A stretch of DNA of 64,000 nt from Paenibacillus faecis (GCF_008084145.1 NZ_VSDO01000003.1:744001-808000), one strand, 5' to 3'. Shown: positions 26,547 to 36,119, counted from the first letter of the stretch. Translations and numbers: made by a program. The notes: generated from the letters alone by a model not told the origin.

Positions 26547-27008
26547 CCCCCGATTGATCTTCACCGCGCGATAAATCTGCTCCACCAGTACCAGCCGCAT
26601 CAACTGGTGCGGCAGCGTCATGCGCCCGAAGCTGAGCTTCTGCTGGGCGCGGCGCAGCACGTCATCGGAGAGCCCGTGGCTCCCGCCGATGACGAACACC
26701 ACATGGCTCGTCCCGTACGTGCCGAGCCGGTCCAAATGCGCGGCGAGCTCCTCCGAGCTCCACAGCTCGCCGCCGATCGCCAGAGCGATGACATGGGCAT
26801 CGCTCTTCACGTGCGCCAAGATGCGCTCGCCCTCTCGCGCCTTCACGCCAAGCACCTCCGCCTCGCTCATCGTCTCCGGCGCTTTTTCGTCGGCCACCTC
26901 CGTCATCTGGAATTTTACATACGGCCCCAGCCGTTTGGCGTATTCCGCGATTCCCTGGACCAGGTATTTTTCCTTCAGTTTGCCGACTCCGATCAATTGA
27001 ATAAGCAT
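26529..27008 (-). CDS. rlmH: 23S rRNA pseudouridine-1915 N3-methyltransferase
   Basis: The start at 27008 has GGGAGG 5 bases before ATG, giving 159 residues, the usual RlmH length. The SPOUT-type SAM-binding knot is visible ([17 protein letters not shown]), as is the conserved terminus NRGEPYHK. The enzyme methylates pseudouridine 1915 in helix 69 of 23S rRNA. It is intact although its 3' end is used as an integration site, because the repeat restores the coding end. It marks the boundary between AT-rich accessory DNA and GC-rich core DNA. Confidence 0.95.
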   Translation of the reverse strand: MLIQLIGVGKLKEKYLVQGIAEYAKRLGPYVKFQMTEVADEKAPETMSEAEVLGVKAREGERILAHVKSDAHVIALAIGGELWSSEELAAHLDRLGTYGTSHVVFVIGGSHGLSDDVLRRAQQKLSFGRMTLPHQLMRLVLVEQIYRAVKINRGEPYHK

Positions 27009-27306
27009 GGCTACCTCCCGCATCTGCCTCAAAATATATTATGATTATACTTTAGTCTCCCGCCGCAACAAAACGACACATCAGGTTTCTCAAAACACCG
27101 AGCTATTTGACTTTGCCTATAAGGCACCGTATGAAACGTTCCCCCCTGACAGGGCTATTCACTAATCCACTTCGCTTTCCGAGACTTTTTTTTCACCCTG
27201 CCATAGACGAATTTCTCACTTGCTCCAATAAATTTAAAATTCCACTGAACCATTTTCGCGTTCGGAGCGAATATAGGGGTGAGGCACACGGAAGGAGGAA
27301 CGGGGC

Positions 27307-27885
27307 TTGCAAGATATCGACATTACTCCCTGGCTGCAAAAATTAAAAGAAGGGGACGAGGAAGCGTTTCGTCACGTCTACGACGCCACGGTCCAGGATG
27401 TCTACCGCATTGTCGCGCTGCTGATCCCTCGCCGTCAGGATATCGAGGACATCATGAGCGAAGTGTATTTGAAGTTATGGACTTCGATCGGGAATTACGA
27501 CCCCACCAGGCCCTTCCGCTACTGGCTGCATGGCATCGCCGTCCGGCAGGTGCAGGATTGGAAGCGCAAAATGTGGCGCAAGCTCCGTTTGTTTGAGCGC
27601 CAAACCTTGCTGGAGATCAAGGAAGAATCGCCCCAAACCGACCACCCCGCCTTGAGGAACGAGACCAGCGAGGAAGTGCGGATGGCGCTCCACAAGCTGT
27701 CGTACAAGTTACGAGTCGTGATCGTACTTCGTTACTATCATGAATACACGTTCGGCGAAATCGCCGAGCTGCTGGACCTTCCTCAGGGAACCGTTAAATC
27801 CCGGCATCATCTGGCGTTGAAAGAACTGCGCAAATACGCCGTATTTTTGGAGGAACAAAAAGGGGGTGACTGCCTTGTCCATTGA
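27307..27885 (+). CDS. ECF-type RNA polymerase sigma factor (module B)
   Basis: The start is TTG at 27307 with GGAAGGAGG 6 bases upstream; 192 residues. Region 2 shows QDIEDIMSEVYLKLW and RPFRYWLHGIAVRQV. Region 4 shows the LRVVIVLRYYHEYTFGEIAE and PQGTVKSRHHLALKEL helix-turn-helix. It should be held inactive by the next gene's product, with which it overlaps by 11 bases. The arrangement repeats that of module A on the other side of rlmH. Confidence 0.9.
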   Translation: MQDIDITPWLQKLKEGDEEAFRHVYDATVQDVYRIVALLIPRRQDIEDIMSEVYLKLWTSIGNYDPTRPFRYWLHGIAVRQVQDWKRKMWRKLRLFERQTLLEIKEESPQTDHPALRNETSEEVRMALHKLSYKLRVVIVLRYYHEYTFGEIAELLDLPQGTVKSRHHLALKELRKYAVFLEEQKGGDCLVH

Positions 27886-29005
27886 AGATCAGTTAAAGGA
27901 GCAGATTCAGCGCGCCGCCCGGGAGCTGGAATGCCCGAAGGACCTCTCGGAGCGCGTATGGGAATCCAGCCGCCGTCACATCGGTCAAACTTCCGTTCCG
28001 CGTAAACCATCGGGACAAACCCGGCTCTTCCGTAAAGCCGCCCTAGCTTGCGCCGCCGCCTTCCTGTTGACCGCCGCCGTGATTGCCTCCGGCTTCGTAT
28101 CGCCCGTGATGGCGGAAACGCTCGGCAAGCTCCCGTTTGTGCAGAACATTTTTAGGCTGGCTGGGGACTTCGGACTGCAAAGCGCCGTGGACAAAGGGCT
28201 GGTCAAAGAGATGCGGATCAGCGATACCCGGAACGGTTTTACGTTATCCGCAGTCCAGGTGCTTTACGACGGAACGCGGGCAAGCGTAGCCCTACAACTG
28301 GACGAGGCGGGACATCCGGCTTCCTTGTTTTCTCCCGTCAAAGACAACGGCATTGTACAGCAGCCTTCCAAAGGTAAGGGTTCCTTTAACCGGCTGGAGG
28401 CGCAAATCCGGGGGGCGAAAGGCAATGTGGCGTGGGTCCTCGGGCCGGGGGCCGATGCTTCCTCCGCCATTGTGACGGTCAGTGTGGCTTCCGATGAGAG
28501 TACCCGCCGTCCCGCCATGCCCGATCAATACACCTTGTCCCTGGAAATCAGCCTGAATGGAATTCATGAACCGTTTCAATTGGACATCCCCGTCCGGAAA
28601 AACACCAGCAATCGGGTTCTTTCCCTGAACACGGGCAAAACGTTCGGGAAGTTAAGCTGGAAACTGGATGAAATGGAATCGTCCCCCGTCTCCACCCGGC
28701 TGTTTTTGCAGACCTCGGGCATGACCGCGGACGGAAGAGAGATGTATTTTGATGTGGTGGACGAACAAGGGAATGAAGCGGGCTGGATCGACATCTACAG
28801 ATATCGACTCCAAGATGGCCGCAAACAGCTCGACCTGCTTTACGAACCGCTGGCGGCGGACACCAGGTCCATCACGATTAAGCCCTTCTTGTACGTTTAC
28901 AAGGATGCGCCCGACAACCGGATTGCCGAGATCGATTCCCATGGGAACTGGACCAAAGAGTACATTCCCGAATTACAATTGACCATTCCCTTACAAAAAC
29001 AATGA
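27875..29005 (+). CDS. Membrane anti-sigma factor, DUF4179-like (module B)
   Basis: I take TTG at 27875 (MSIEDQLKEQIQRAAREL), since AGGGGGTGA is placed 8 bases before it; GTG at 27866 is the alternative. The 376-residue protein has a cytoplasmic part of about 55 residues, one membrane segment (ALACAAAFLLTAAVIASGF) and an outer region that begins SPVMAETLGKLPFVQNIF, a DUF4179-type opening also seen in the module A anti-sigma factor. The rest of the outer domain does not resemble the exported proteins, unlike module A. It is coupled to the sigma gene. Confidence 0.8.
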   Translation: MSIEDQLKEQIQRAARELECPKDLSERVWESSRRHIGQTSVPRKPSGQTRLFRKAALACAAAFLLTAAVIASGFVSPVMAETLGKLPFVQNIFRLAGDFGLQSAVDKGLVKEMRISDTRNGFTLSAVQVLYDGTRASVALQLDEAGHPASLFSPVKDNGIVQQPSKGKGSFNRLEAQIRGAKGNVAWVLGPGADASSAIVTVSVASDESTRRPAMPDQYTLSLEISLNGIHEPFQLDIPVRKNTSNRVLSLNTGKTFGKLSWKLDEMESSPVSTRLFLQTSGMTADGREMYFDVVDEQGNEAGWIDIYRYRLQDGRKQLDLLYEPLAADTRSITIKPFLYVYKDAPDNRIAEIDSHGNWTKEYIPELQLTIPLQKQ

Positions 29006-29026
29006 AATGTTCAGGAGGTTTTACTT

Positions 29027-30037
29027 ATGAAAAACGTGCAAAAAACCATCGCCATGCTGACCGTTACCGGGCTTTTGCTGGGCGCCGCCCCTTCTCTGAC
29101 GGCCCCTGCGGCCGCCGCTCCCGCAAAAACCAACGCGGCTTCCAAGGCTTCCGCTCTTAACGGGATCAGCGCCAACCTGATCAAGGCGGCACAGGCCAAG
29201 CTGAAAGAAGTTACCGGCAAAACCTATACCTTCAGCAAAGCCGACAAATGGACCGAAGGCAAAAATACGAGCTGGGTTCTGCAAGTCAAAGAAGCCGCCA
29301 ATAGCGAAGTGGATATTTTCAACGATAAAGTCGCCTACATCTCGGTTGTTCAGAAATGGGCCGACCTCAAAGACACCTATAAACAACAAATCAACGCCGC
29401 ATTAAAGCTCGCGGATGCCGAAGCGACCAAGACGCCCGAAACGGTAACGCTAACCATCGGATACACCGCCGAGTATGCCAATCCCGGCAAGTTGGAACTG
29501 TTCGCTTCCGTGGGTGACCAATTTCTGACACTGCTGGACGGGAAAGCAAAACGTATCATGAGCCCGCTCCAGGTTGAAGAGGTGCCGGAAAGCGCCCTGC
29601 AGGCGGCCGACAAAGTTGCGGAAGGGTTAAACGGGGTAAAAAAGGGCAACTTGCTTAAGGCTTCCGTCGTGCTGAACGGTAAAGGCGAGAAATCCTACGA
29701 GCTGCAATTCGCCAGCGATGACGCGAACAATCCCATCTTCATCAACCTGAAAGAGGCGACCGGGCAAATTACCAAGGTCGAGCTGTCCAGCCTGGAGGAC
29801 TCCTCCTCCGACTATACCAAGGGCTACAGCCAACTGAAAGGCTACACCGAAGCGCAATTGCTCAAGAACGCATCGCCCCAGGCCCTTAAGCTGCTGAATA
29901 TCGACTTGACCGGCTATAAAGCCGCCAAGGACAAGGATCACCCGGGATCCATCGTCTTTACTAAAACCAATGCACCCACGGTAAAAGGAACCTATAACAC
30001 CAAAGGTCAGTTCTATAACCTGGAATTGGCGGAGTAA
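29027..30037 (+). CDS. Exported protein of the module A family (module B)
   Basis: AGGAGG lies 8 bases before ATG. The 336-residue protein has a cleavable signal peptide (to about residue 32, ending in an Ala-rich AAAA site, no lipobox). It shares with the module A proteins an opening LKEVTGKTYTF (LKELTGNTYTL in A) and a closing LNIDLTGYKAAKD plus IVFTKTNAPTV. Thus both sigma loci carry the same exported family. Function unknown. It is the last gene of a three-gene operon with its own terminator. Confidence 0.8.
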   Translation: MKNVQKTIAMLTVTGLLLGAAPSLTAPAAAAPAKTNAASKASALNGISANLIKAAQAKLKEVTGKTYTFSKADKWTEGKNTSWVLQVKEAANSEVDIFNDKVAYISVVQKWADLKDTYKQQINAALKLADAEATKTPETVTLTIGYTAEYANPGKLELFASVGDQFLTLLDGKAKRIMSPLQVEEVPESALQAADKVAEGLNGVKKGNLLKASVVLNGKGEKSYELQFASDDANNPIFINLKEATGQITKVELSSLEDSSSDYTKGYSQLKGYTEAQLLKNASPQALKLLNIDLTGYKAAKDKDHPGSIVFTKTNAPTVKGTYNTKGQFYNLELAE

Positions 30038-30051
30038 AACGCATACGGAAA

Positions 30052-30084
30052 GAGGACCAGCCTTTATGGCGGGTCCTCCTTTTT
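30052..30084 (+). terminator. Terminator of module B
   Basis: The GAGGACC/GGTCCTC stem with a 13-base loop is followed by a T-rich CTTTTT tail, 15 bases after the last stop codon. Confidence 0.8.
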
Positions 30085-30113
30085 ACTGTGAGACCGGATG
30101 CCCCGCCGACACA

Positions 30114-30302
30114 TTAACGGGAAAACTTCCCGCTAATTCGGTCCGAATCTCACGAATCTCGAAATTACCTGGAATTTCTCCCGTTAATCCTCCCCCGCAA
30201 GGCGGTTTTGGGCCATGTTCCGCTAATTTAGCTGGAGCTTTTCCAGGTAATTGATTCCCGGAAGTTAGAATCTGCCTCATTAGCTGGAGAAAATCCCGCT
30301 AA
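30114..30302. repeat. Four-palindrome array A
   Basis: There are four 23-bp imperfect palindromes of the form TTA-N-C-K-GGA, five free bases, TCC-M-G-N-TAA, at 30114-30136, 30165-30187, 30228-30250 and 30280-30302. Their centres are 51, 63 and 52 bases apart. The sequence between units is not shared with arrays B and C. The array lies between convergent genes. Confidence 0.85.
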
Positions 30303-30491
30303 ACACCTCATCGCCCGACAATGCACGGACTGTCCGAAGTTCGCTCTCCTTTTCCATGCAAAAGAGGCCGCCTCCTCCGCGCAAGTGGAGAAAAACCGCC
30401 CCATCGTTTTCACATTATATTTTCTAAGTGTTCCGTATCACCCGGCCCGGTGCCAAGATTCGCGGCTAGCCGTCGGCAGAGCGATCCCTAA

Positions 30492-30659
30492 CTAGACGAT
30501 CAGAAACCTCGCTTCATGCTCGCACTCCTGGCATTTGACCGGCGGATCCCAGTCGATAAATTTCGTGTGCTCCAGGTCCACCACATCCGGCGCATCCTCA
30601 AACTCGTCGACAAACATGTCGATTGCCAGCTCCACATGATCTTTGCATACTACGTACAT
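30492..30659 (-). CDS. CxxH/CxxC small protein, BA_5709 (YyzF) family
   Basis: The 55-residue protein starts MYVVCKDHVELAID and has CKDH near the N-terminus and CQEC near the C-terminus, the paired CxxH/CxxC signature of this family, which probably binds a metal such as zinc. In Bacillales it is normally found beside rlmH. Here the sigma module B (27307-30037) separates the two, which suggests insertion of that module. AAAGG lies somewhat far (13 bases) before the ATG. Confidence 0.85.
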   Translation of the reverse strand: MYVVCKDHVELAIDMFVDEFEDAPDVVDLEHTKFIDWDPPVKCQECEHEARFLIV

Positions 30660-30743
30660 TCGCTCAAAGCATCCTTTCTTGCCGCCATCGCGGCGGGCTC
30701 CGTATTTACAGGTTGTCCTTTATTTGTTCTACCATACTCGGCC

Positions 30744-30787
30744 CAAAAAAGGAACCGTCCAAATCACACCGGATTTCGGACGGCTCC
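30744..30787 (-). terminator. Terminator of the SLH-CAP gene
   Basis: On the minus strand GGAGCCGTCC pairs with GGACGGTTCC across a 17-base loop and is followed by six T. It lies just after the stop at 30809. Confidence 0.85.
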
Positions 30788-30808
30788 CCACATGCTTCCT
30801 TATGTACC

Positions 30809-32260
30809 TCAACGCGGCGTATAGAAGTTTTGCGTAAAGTACGATTGGTATTCACTCTTGTCCGAACCCAAAGCCACGCCGATCCCGAGCGTCGTAAAGG
30901 AGCTCTTCAGAATATTGGCCCGGTGGCCCGCGGAGTTGATCCAGCCGTTGTAGGCTTCAATCGCATCGTCATAGCCGGCCGCGATATTTTCGCCCCAGGT
31001 GCGGTATTCCTTGAGACCCTGTGCCGCCATCCGGTCCCCGGCCGACAAACCGTCCGGCGTCTCGTGCTCGAAATAATTCCGCTTCGCCATGTCCTGGCTG
31101 TGGAGCCGGGCCGCGGTGGCGGCCTTGTCGTTCCAGGTCAGCGGCTTAAGTCCTTTTTTTACCCGGAACGCATTGGTTAAATCAAAAATCTCCTGCTCCG
31201 TCGCACTCAAAACCGCCTCCGAAAGACCACTAGATTTTACGCCGTCAAAATAGGCTTTGTCCTGCAGCATAACGCCGTCAACCGCTCCGTTCTCATGGGA
31301 ATCCAGGAACAGCAGCACTCGGCTTCCCTGAGCCTGATAACTCACTAATTGGTTTCCAGCCGCTTCTCCCTTGCCCCACAGCTGGTCCGCCCGGGACTTT
31401 AAACCCTTCAGCCCTTGCGTATCCCCCGCTTCAAACTGCCAGCCCTCGCTGTTCGAGTACAAGGCGACCACTCGCCCTCCCGCGATGCCGATTTGGGCGT
31501 AACGCTTGTAATCGCTATTGTAGATGTACCAGCTCATGCTGTGGCCGGTCACATCTTTGCGGGCCGGCTGGCCCAGCAATTCCGTGACCTTCGACTCGGC
31601 TTCGCCGATCGCCACGCCCTGCAGACGAATTCCCGCTTCCGCCTTCGCCGGCTTGTCCGGCTTTTCCGCCGCCGCAGGCACGCTGCCCGAAGTCGTCTGC
31701 TGCTTCAGTCTATACAAGAAGGTCTGCGCCTCCGCACGGGACAGTGCATCGTTCGGAGCGAAGCCCGCCACGCCTGGGGAACCGGCCTTCCCCTGCGCAA
31801 GACCTTTGTCCAGCACCAGTTGAACCGCTTCCGTTTCCGCCAAAGACTGACCCATGACGGCCGCCATCAAACGCGCCACCTGGCCGCGGGTAATCTTCTG
31901 TTCCGGCTGATTCGCCACGGGCCAACCCGCATCCGAAGCCACTTTATAATAAGGCGTGTACCAAGGCTCCCCTGCCTTTTTCTCCCCAATGGTTTTTTCC
32001 GGATAGGCGCGCACCAGCATGACCAGAAATTCCGATTCGGTAACCGCTTGCGTTGGACGGAAGGTACCATCCGGGTATCCGCTCGTCACCCCGTTCTCCT
32101 GGGACCACATCACCATGTCGTAAGCCCAGTGCGAACCCGGGACATCCGAAAACCCGGCCGCCTTGGCCACCCCCGCCGGTCCCGCCGCACCCATCAAGGC
32201 CGCTCCGGCCGCCCCCAGGATGGCAAGACTACTCATTCCCCGCTTCAGCGTTCTTTTCAT
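30809..32260 (-). CDS. Surface protein with SLH repeats and CAP (SCP-like) domain
   Basis: The 483-residue protein has a signal peptide (to about residue 35, ending AKAA), then SLH motifs (FSDVPGSHWAYDMVMWSQENG, two more degenerate copies to about residue 190) that bind pyruvylated secondary wall polymer. A CAP-associated domain follows (about 210-345, IRLQGVAIGEAESKV). The C-terminal CAP domain (about 355-480) has HSQDMAKRNYFEHETPDG and GENIAAGY with the usual His and Glu residues. It should sit on the cell surface. The CAP role in bacteria is unclear. Confidence 0.9.
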   Translation of the reverse strand: MKRTLKRGMSSLAILGAAGAALMGAAGPAGVAKAAGFSDVPGSHWAYDMVMWSQENGVTSGYPDGTFRPTQAVTESEFLVMLVRAYPEKTIGEKKAGEPWYTPYYKVASDAGWPVANQPEQKITRGQVARLMAAVMGQSLAETEAVQLVLDKGLAQGKAGSPGVAGFAPNDALSRAEAQTFLYRLKQQTTSGSVPAAAEKPDKPAKAEAGIRLQGVAIGEAESKVTELLGQPARKDVTGHSMSWYIYNSDYKRYAQIGIAGGRVVALYSNSEGWQFEAGDTQGLKGLKSRADQLWGKGEAAGNQLVSYQAQGSRVLLFLDSHENGAVDGVMLQDKAYFDGVKSSGLSEAVLSATEQEIFDLTNAFRVKKGLKPLTWNDKAATAARLHSQDMAKRNYFEHETPDGLSAGDRMAAQGLKEYRTWGENIAAGYDDAIEAYNGWINSAGHRANILKSSFTTLGIGVALGSDKSEYQSYFTQNFYTPR

Positions 32261-32392
32261 CGCTCTCTGTCCCTTCTAAACTAAGCTGAAAATTCTTATC
32301 CCGTTAGTTCGACAAAAACCGATGAAATCCTTTAATTTTTAATCGCTTTCTTCCCAGGACCCTGCTTCAAATAGTGACGGGATCGATATACC

Positions 32393-33289
32393 TCAGCTAT
32401 CCTCTTTGTTAAAAGCTAAGAAAAGAATCATGACCATGAGGCAAGAAGTCCCGATCCATTGGAACAAGCCGAAGGAATCTTTTAGCCAAAATACGGTCGT
32501 CACTACGGCCGCTAACGGTTCCAAGCTGCCCAAAAGACTGGATTCTTTTGGTGACAGGCTGTTCAAGCTTTCGATATAAAACCAAAAAGGCAGCATCGTG
32601 CCAAAAATAATGACGAAACCCAAATATAGATAGGCTTCCATAGGTAAGCTCGTAACCTTCATATCCCAAGGCGGGTGGATAACACTCAAGGCCACGCCCC
32701 CGATCATCATAGCCCAGCCCACTATGACCAGCGAATCGTATCTCTCAAGAAAGCGGACTGCATACAAGGTATAAAAGGCAAGGGCAGCCCCGGATAATAA
32801 TCCCCAAATCACTGCAAGGGACGGTACGGATAACTGAGACAAGGAACCGTTGGTCAGCAAGAAAAAACAACCTGCTAATGCAAGCGTTACAGCATACATC
32901 TCTTTCCTTGTTGGAGCGGATTGTTTACTGACGAATAAGTAAATCATAATGATTACAGGAGCTAAATATTGTAACAGCGTTGCTACAGCGGCGTTTCCCT
33001 TTTCTATGGAAGCCATATAAGTGTATTGAACCCCGAGCATTCCAACCAATCCGAACAAAATGAGTTGAAGCGAGAACTTTTTACTCTTCCAGATCTCAAG
33101 AATGCTCGCAGGACCCTTTTTCAGAGATTGAACCCCGAGCAGTAAAAATCCCGCAATCAGTAGACGTATTGTAACGAGCCAACCCATATCGATGCCGTAT
33201 TGTTGGAACAGTTTTTTTGCTACCGTACCCCCAATCCCCCAAAGGATAGCGCCGGTCATGATGAAGAAAATCCCTTTCCCTCTACCCAT
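32393..33289 (-). CDS. EamA/DMT-family transporter
   Basis: I choose ATG at 33289 with GGGAG 7 bases before it; 298 residues. Ten hydrophobic segments form two EamA repeats. Family members export amino acids or metabolites, or take up other small molecules; the substrate is unknown. It is divergent from an AraC regulator starting 120 bases away, which probably controls it. Confidence 0.85.
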   Translation of the reverse strand: MGRGKGIFFIMTGAILWGIGGTVAKKLFQQYGIDMGWLVTIRLLIAGFLLLGVQSLKKGPASILEIWKSKKFSLQLILFGLVGMLGVQYTYMASIEKGNAAVATLLQYLAPVIIMIYLFVSKQSAPTRKEMYAVTLALAGCFFLLTNGSLSQLSVPSLAVIWGLLSGAALAFYTLYAVRFLERYDSLVIVGWAMMIGGVALSVIHPPWDMKVTSLPMEAYLYLGFVIIFGTMLPFWFYIESLNSLSPKESSLLGSLEPLAAVVTTVFWLKDSFGLFQWIGTSCLMVMILFLAFNKEDS

Positions 33290-33410
33290 AGTCAACTCCC
33301 TGATAAAGTATTAAAATAGTACTCTGTTTGACTATAATAAAGAGAAAATGCGTAAATTTATACTAATATCCAATGATAAAATATAAATATATTGAGATGG
33401 GGGTTTGTCG

Positions 33411-34292
33411 ATGCAAATCAAGGATTTTACAATTGATCCCGATTTAAAAGAGCTGACCGAACATCGTACCACCACGTTGCCCATCGCGTGTTATCACACC
33501 ACGATTAGTCACAATATAAACGGCTATATCCCTATGCATTGGCATGATGAGTTTCAATTTGTTCTCATTATGAAGGGACAAGCCGTCTTTCAAATTCAGG
33601 AAGAAAGCGTGACGCTGGACGAAGGAGACGGGCTATTTATTAATAGCGGCTGCCTCCACCTGGCCAGAGACAATCACCATTCCGGATGCGTTTATATTTG
33701 TTTAAATGTTTCTCCAAGTTTTGTTCTCTCGCAAGAACTTTTTAGATCTCATGTGTATCCTTATATAGGAGCGACCAACTTGCCTTACCTTCGCCTGACT
33801 CCCCAGGAGGATTGGGCCAAAAATATCGTCGACGCCATCCTGGAGATTGACCGTTTAATCCGGCAAAGTCCAGCTTTGTATCAAATTGATATTACGATAC
33901 AGTTAGCCCACATCTGGAGAAACCTGGTCGCTAACGGTTTTCCATTAGAGTACAAAGAAGCTGAAATGCTGAAGAACCATAGAATGAAGAACATGCTGAA
34001 TTGGATTCATCTCCATTTTGCCGAGAGGGTTCGTTTAGAGGACATCGCAAAAGAGGGGCAGCTGAGCAGGTCCGAATGTTGCCGCTATTTTAGACGGTTT
34101 CTAAAGAAAACCCCTTTAAATTATGTGATGGAATACCGCATTCAAAAAAGCCTGACCTTACTGCAACAACCCGAGTACAATGTCACCGACGTGGCTTATC
34201 AAGTAGGGTTCAATAGTACCAGCTACTTCATCCATCAATTCAGAAAATCCATGAACATGACCCCGTTAGCGTACAAAAAGCAGAAAAATTAG
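33411..34292 (+). CDS. AraC-family regulator with cupin sensor
   Basis: The start ATG at 33411 follows GGGGG by 7 bases; 293 residues. An N-terminal cupin (HWHDEFQFVLIMKG metal-site-like stretch near residue 45) is followed by the C-terminal double helix-turn-helix (SRSECCRYFRRFLKKTPLNYV and YQVGFNSTSYFIHQFRKSMN). It probably activates or represses the divergent EamA transporter. Confidence 0.88.
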   Translation: MQIKDFTIDPDLKELTEHRTTTLPIACYHTTISHNINGYIPMHWHDEFQFVLIMKGQAVFQIQEESVTLDEGDGLFINSGCLHLARDNHHSGCVYICLNVSPSFVLSQELFRSHVYPYIGATNLPYLRLTPQEDWAKNIVDAILEIDRLIRQSPALYQIDITIQLAHIWRNLVANGFPLEYKEAEMLKNHRMKNMLNWIHLHFAERVRLEDIAKEGQLSRSECCRYFRRFLKKTPLNYVMEYRIQKSLTLLQQPEYNVTDVAYQVGFNSTSYFIHQFRKSMNMTPLAYKKQKN

Positions 34293-34506
34293 CCTTATCC
34301 CTTAAGGCTCTCCTCCGGCTCCATCGCTTCCGTCGGCGTGCGATCCAGCTCTTCGGCACACCCCGCTGCCGAAACGCCGGAAATCGGCAGCACCTTGGTC
34401 GGGCAGCTATGGAAACCCGCATGCCGTGCTCCTCGTGCATTGGGGCTTCCACGCGATCAACGACCGGCTCCGTCATTTGCGGTAGCCAGTCAGCTTGCCG
34501 CGTACA
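34293..34506 (-). pseudogene. Possible decayed gene tail
   Basis: On the minus strand one frame reads RQADWLPQMTEPVVDRVEAP and HEEHGMRVS, and after a shift another frame reads SCPTKVLPISGVSAAG and continues to a stop at about 34295. Both look like coding sequence, so this may be the 3' part of a frameshifted gene. I cannot name the family, and the 5' side runs into array B. Confidence 0.3.
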
Positions 34507-34694
34507 TTAACGGGATTTCCCCCCGTTAAATCCGCCCACAGGGTGCGGCCCGCCCATTTACCTGGAATTTCTCCCGCTAATTCGGCTTAAATCGGCCGCT
34601 TCCGCCCGATTACAAAGAATTAGCGGTACTTTTTCCAGGTAATTCGCGCTCCAGGCCGCCCGGGGCCTCATTTAACGGGAGATTTTCCCGTTAA
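34507..34694. repeat. Four-palindrome array B
   Basis: Units lie at 34507-34529, 34558-34580, 34620-34642 and 34672-34694, with the same 23-bp palindromic form as in array A. Centre spacing is 51, 62 and 52 bases. The array lies between the AraC gene and the 3' end of htrA. Confidence 0.85.
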
Positions 34695-34794
34695 TCCACC
34701 CCGCCGCACGGCCAAACGAGGCCTGGCTAGGCCAATCCGTCCCGCACGGCCTCGCGACGCCAAGCAAGGCCGGCTATGGCCCATCCCCCCTCGC

Positions 34795-34855
34795 ACAAAA
34801 AGACCCCTCCCGCGCCCGCAGTCAGCTGACTGCTTCGCGTATAGGGGTCTTCCTT
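34795..34855 (-). terminator. Terminator of htrA
   Basis: AAGACCCCT pairs with AGGGGTCTT around a GC-rich inner region containing CAGTCAGCTGACTG. The minus strand continues TTTTTG. It lies about 10 bases after the htrA stop. Confidence 0.8.
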
Positions 34856-34865
34856 TATGCGTTGT

Positions 34866-36119
34866 TTATTTCTCGGCCTCTTCGGCCTCGATTTCCGTCT
34901 CGGACGGCTTGTCGGTCAGCTTCACGGTCGCCGTACGCGGCTCGCCGTCCCGGTAGTAGGTGACCTCGAGATCTTCGCCGATCTTCTTGTTCTCGTACAG
35001 ATACCTGCGGAGCTCCAGCGTCGAGGTGATCGGCTGTTTGTCAAACTGCGTGATGACGTCGTTCAGCTTCAAGCCGGCTTCCTTGGCCGGGCCGTGCGCT
35101 TCCAACACGATCACGCCCTCGGTCACATGGTTCGGCAGCTTCAGCTCCTTCCGCTGTTCCTCCGTAATCTCGGCGTAAGGGTTGTTCAGGTCCAGCGTAT
35201 ACACGCCGAGGTACGGGCGCACAACCTTGCCGTACAGCAGCAGATCGTCGACCGTTCTCATCACCTCGTTGATCGGGATGGCAAAGCCGAGTCCCTCCAC
35301 GCCGGTATCCGAAATCTTCATCGTGTTGATGCCGATCAGCCGGCCGTTCAAATCGACGAGCGCTCCGCCGCTGTTGCCTTCGTTAATGGCCGCGTCGGTC
35401 TGAATGACCTCCTGCTCCCAGTCGTAGATCCCGTCCTGACTCAGGGAGATCGGAATCATCCGGCTCGTATAGCTGACGATGCCCGAGGTTAGCGTGCCGC
35501 CCAACCCCAGCGGGTTGCCGACCGCGATCACCGTCTCGCCGGCGCGAAGCTTCTTGGAATCGCCGATGTCGATCACGGCGTCGATGCCTTTGTCGTCCAC
35601 TTCCAATACGGCGATATCGTTGATGGAATCCTGCCCGATAATCTTGGCCTTGCGGGAATCACCGTCGCTCGTCACGATCTCCAGATTTTCGGCGCCCGAA
35701 ATCACGTGCGTGTTGGTGATAATGTAAGCCTTGCCCTTATCCTTCTTAAAAATCACGCCCGACCCTAGCGCCGCCCGCTCCGGATCTTCCTCCTCGCCGG
35801 CCTCGCTATGGTTGAGAATGCTCACCACGGCCGGGGCCACTTTGGCCGCCGCCGTACTGATCCGGTCGTACGGATCACCCCCGGCATGCGCGACGCCGCT
35901 CACACCGGCTTCTCGGGAAGCGGAGGGGAGCCCGGTAATCAAGCTGTACAGGAGCACGGCCACCACCGCGCTCAGGATGGAAGAAACCAGCGAGACCTGA
36001 AGCGTCGACCACCCGGGCCTCCGCCGGCTTCCCTGCCACCGCAGATTATTGTCCGAACTTCTGCGAAGTTGGCGTCTCGGCACCTTTGTGGAATAAAAGT
36101 CATCATCGAACAATCCCAT
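34866..36119 (-). CDS. htrA: HtrA-like membrane serine protease (S1C) with PDZ domain
   Basis: The start at 36119 (MGLFDDDFYSTKV) gives 417 residues. A cytoplasmic N-terminus of about 45 residues and one membrane segment precede the trypsin-like domain. The catalytic triad is visible: His in ITNTHVISG, Asp in SINDIAVLEV, Ser in NEGNSGGALVD. A PDZ domain (about 310-400) follows. It degrades or refolds damaged exported proteins. It follows the wal operon, as in many Bacillales, but about 550 bases separate it from walJ. Confidence 0.93.
   Translation of the reverse strand: MGLFDDDFYSTKVPRRQLRRSSDNNLRWQGSRRRPGWSTLQVSLVSSILSAVVAVLLYSLITGLPSASREAGVSGVAHAGGDPYDRISTAAAKVAPAVVSILNHSEAGEEEDPERAALGSGVIFKKDKGKAYIITNTHVISGAENLEIVTSDGDSRKAKIIGQDSINDIAVLEVDDKGIDAVIDIGDSKKLRAGETVIAVGNPLGLGGTLTSGIVSYTSRMIPISLSQDGIYDWEQEVIQTDAAINEGNSGGALVDLNGRLIGINTMKISDTGVEGLGFAIPINEVMRTVDDLLLYGKVVRPYLGVYTLDLNNPYAEITEEQRKELKLPNHVTEGVIVLEAHGPAKEAGLKLNDVITQFDKQPITSTLELRRYLYENKKIGEDLEVTYYRDGEPRTATVKLTDKPSETEIEAEEAEK

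Noticed and set aside
30114..30302. Arrays A-C considered as short CRISPR arrays
   Set aside because: Units are palindromic variants and not identical repeats, there are always only four, the spacings alternate in a fixed way (51/62/51), and no cas genes are near.
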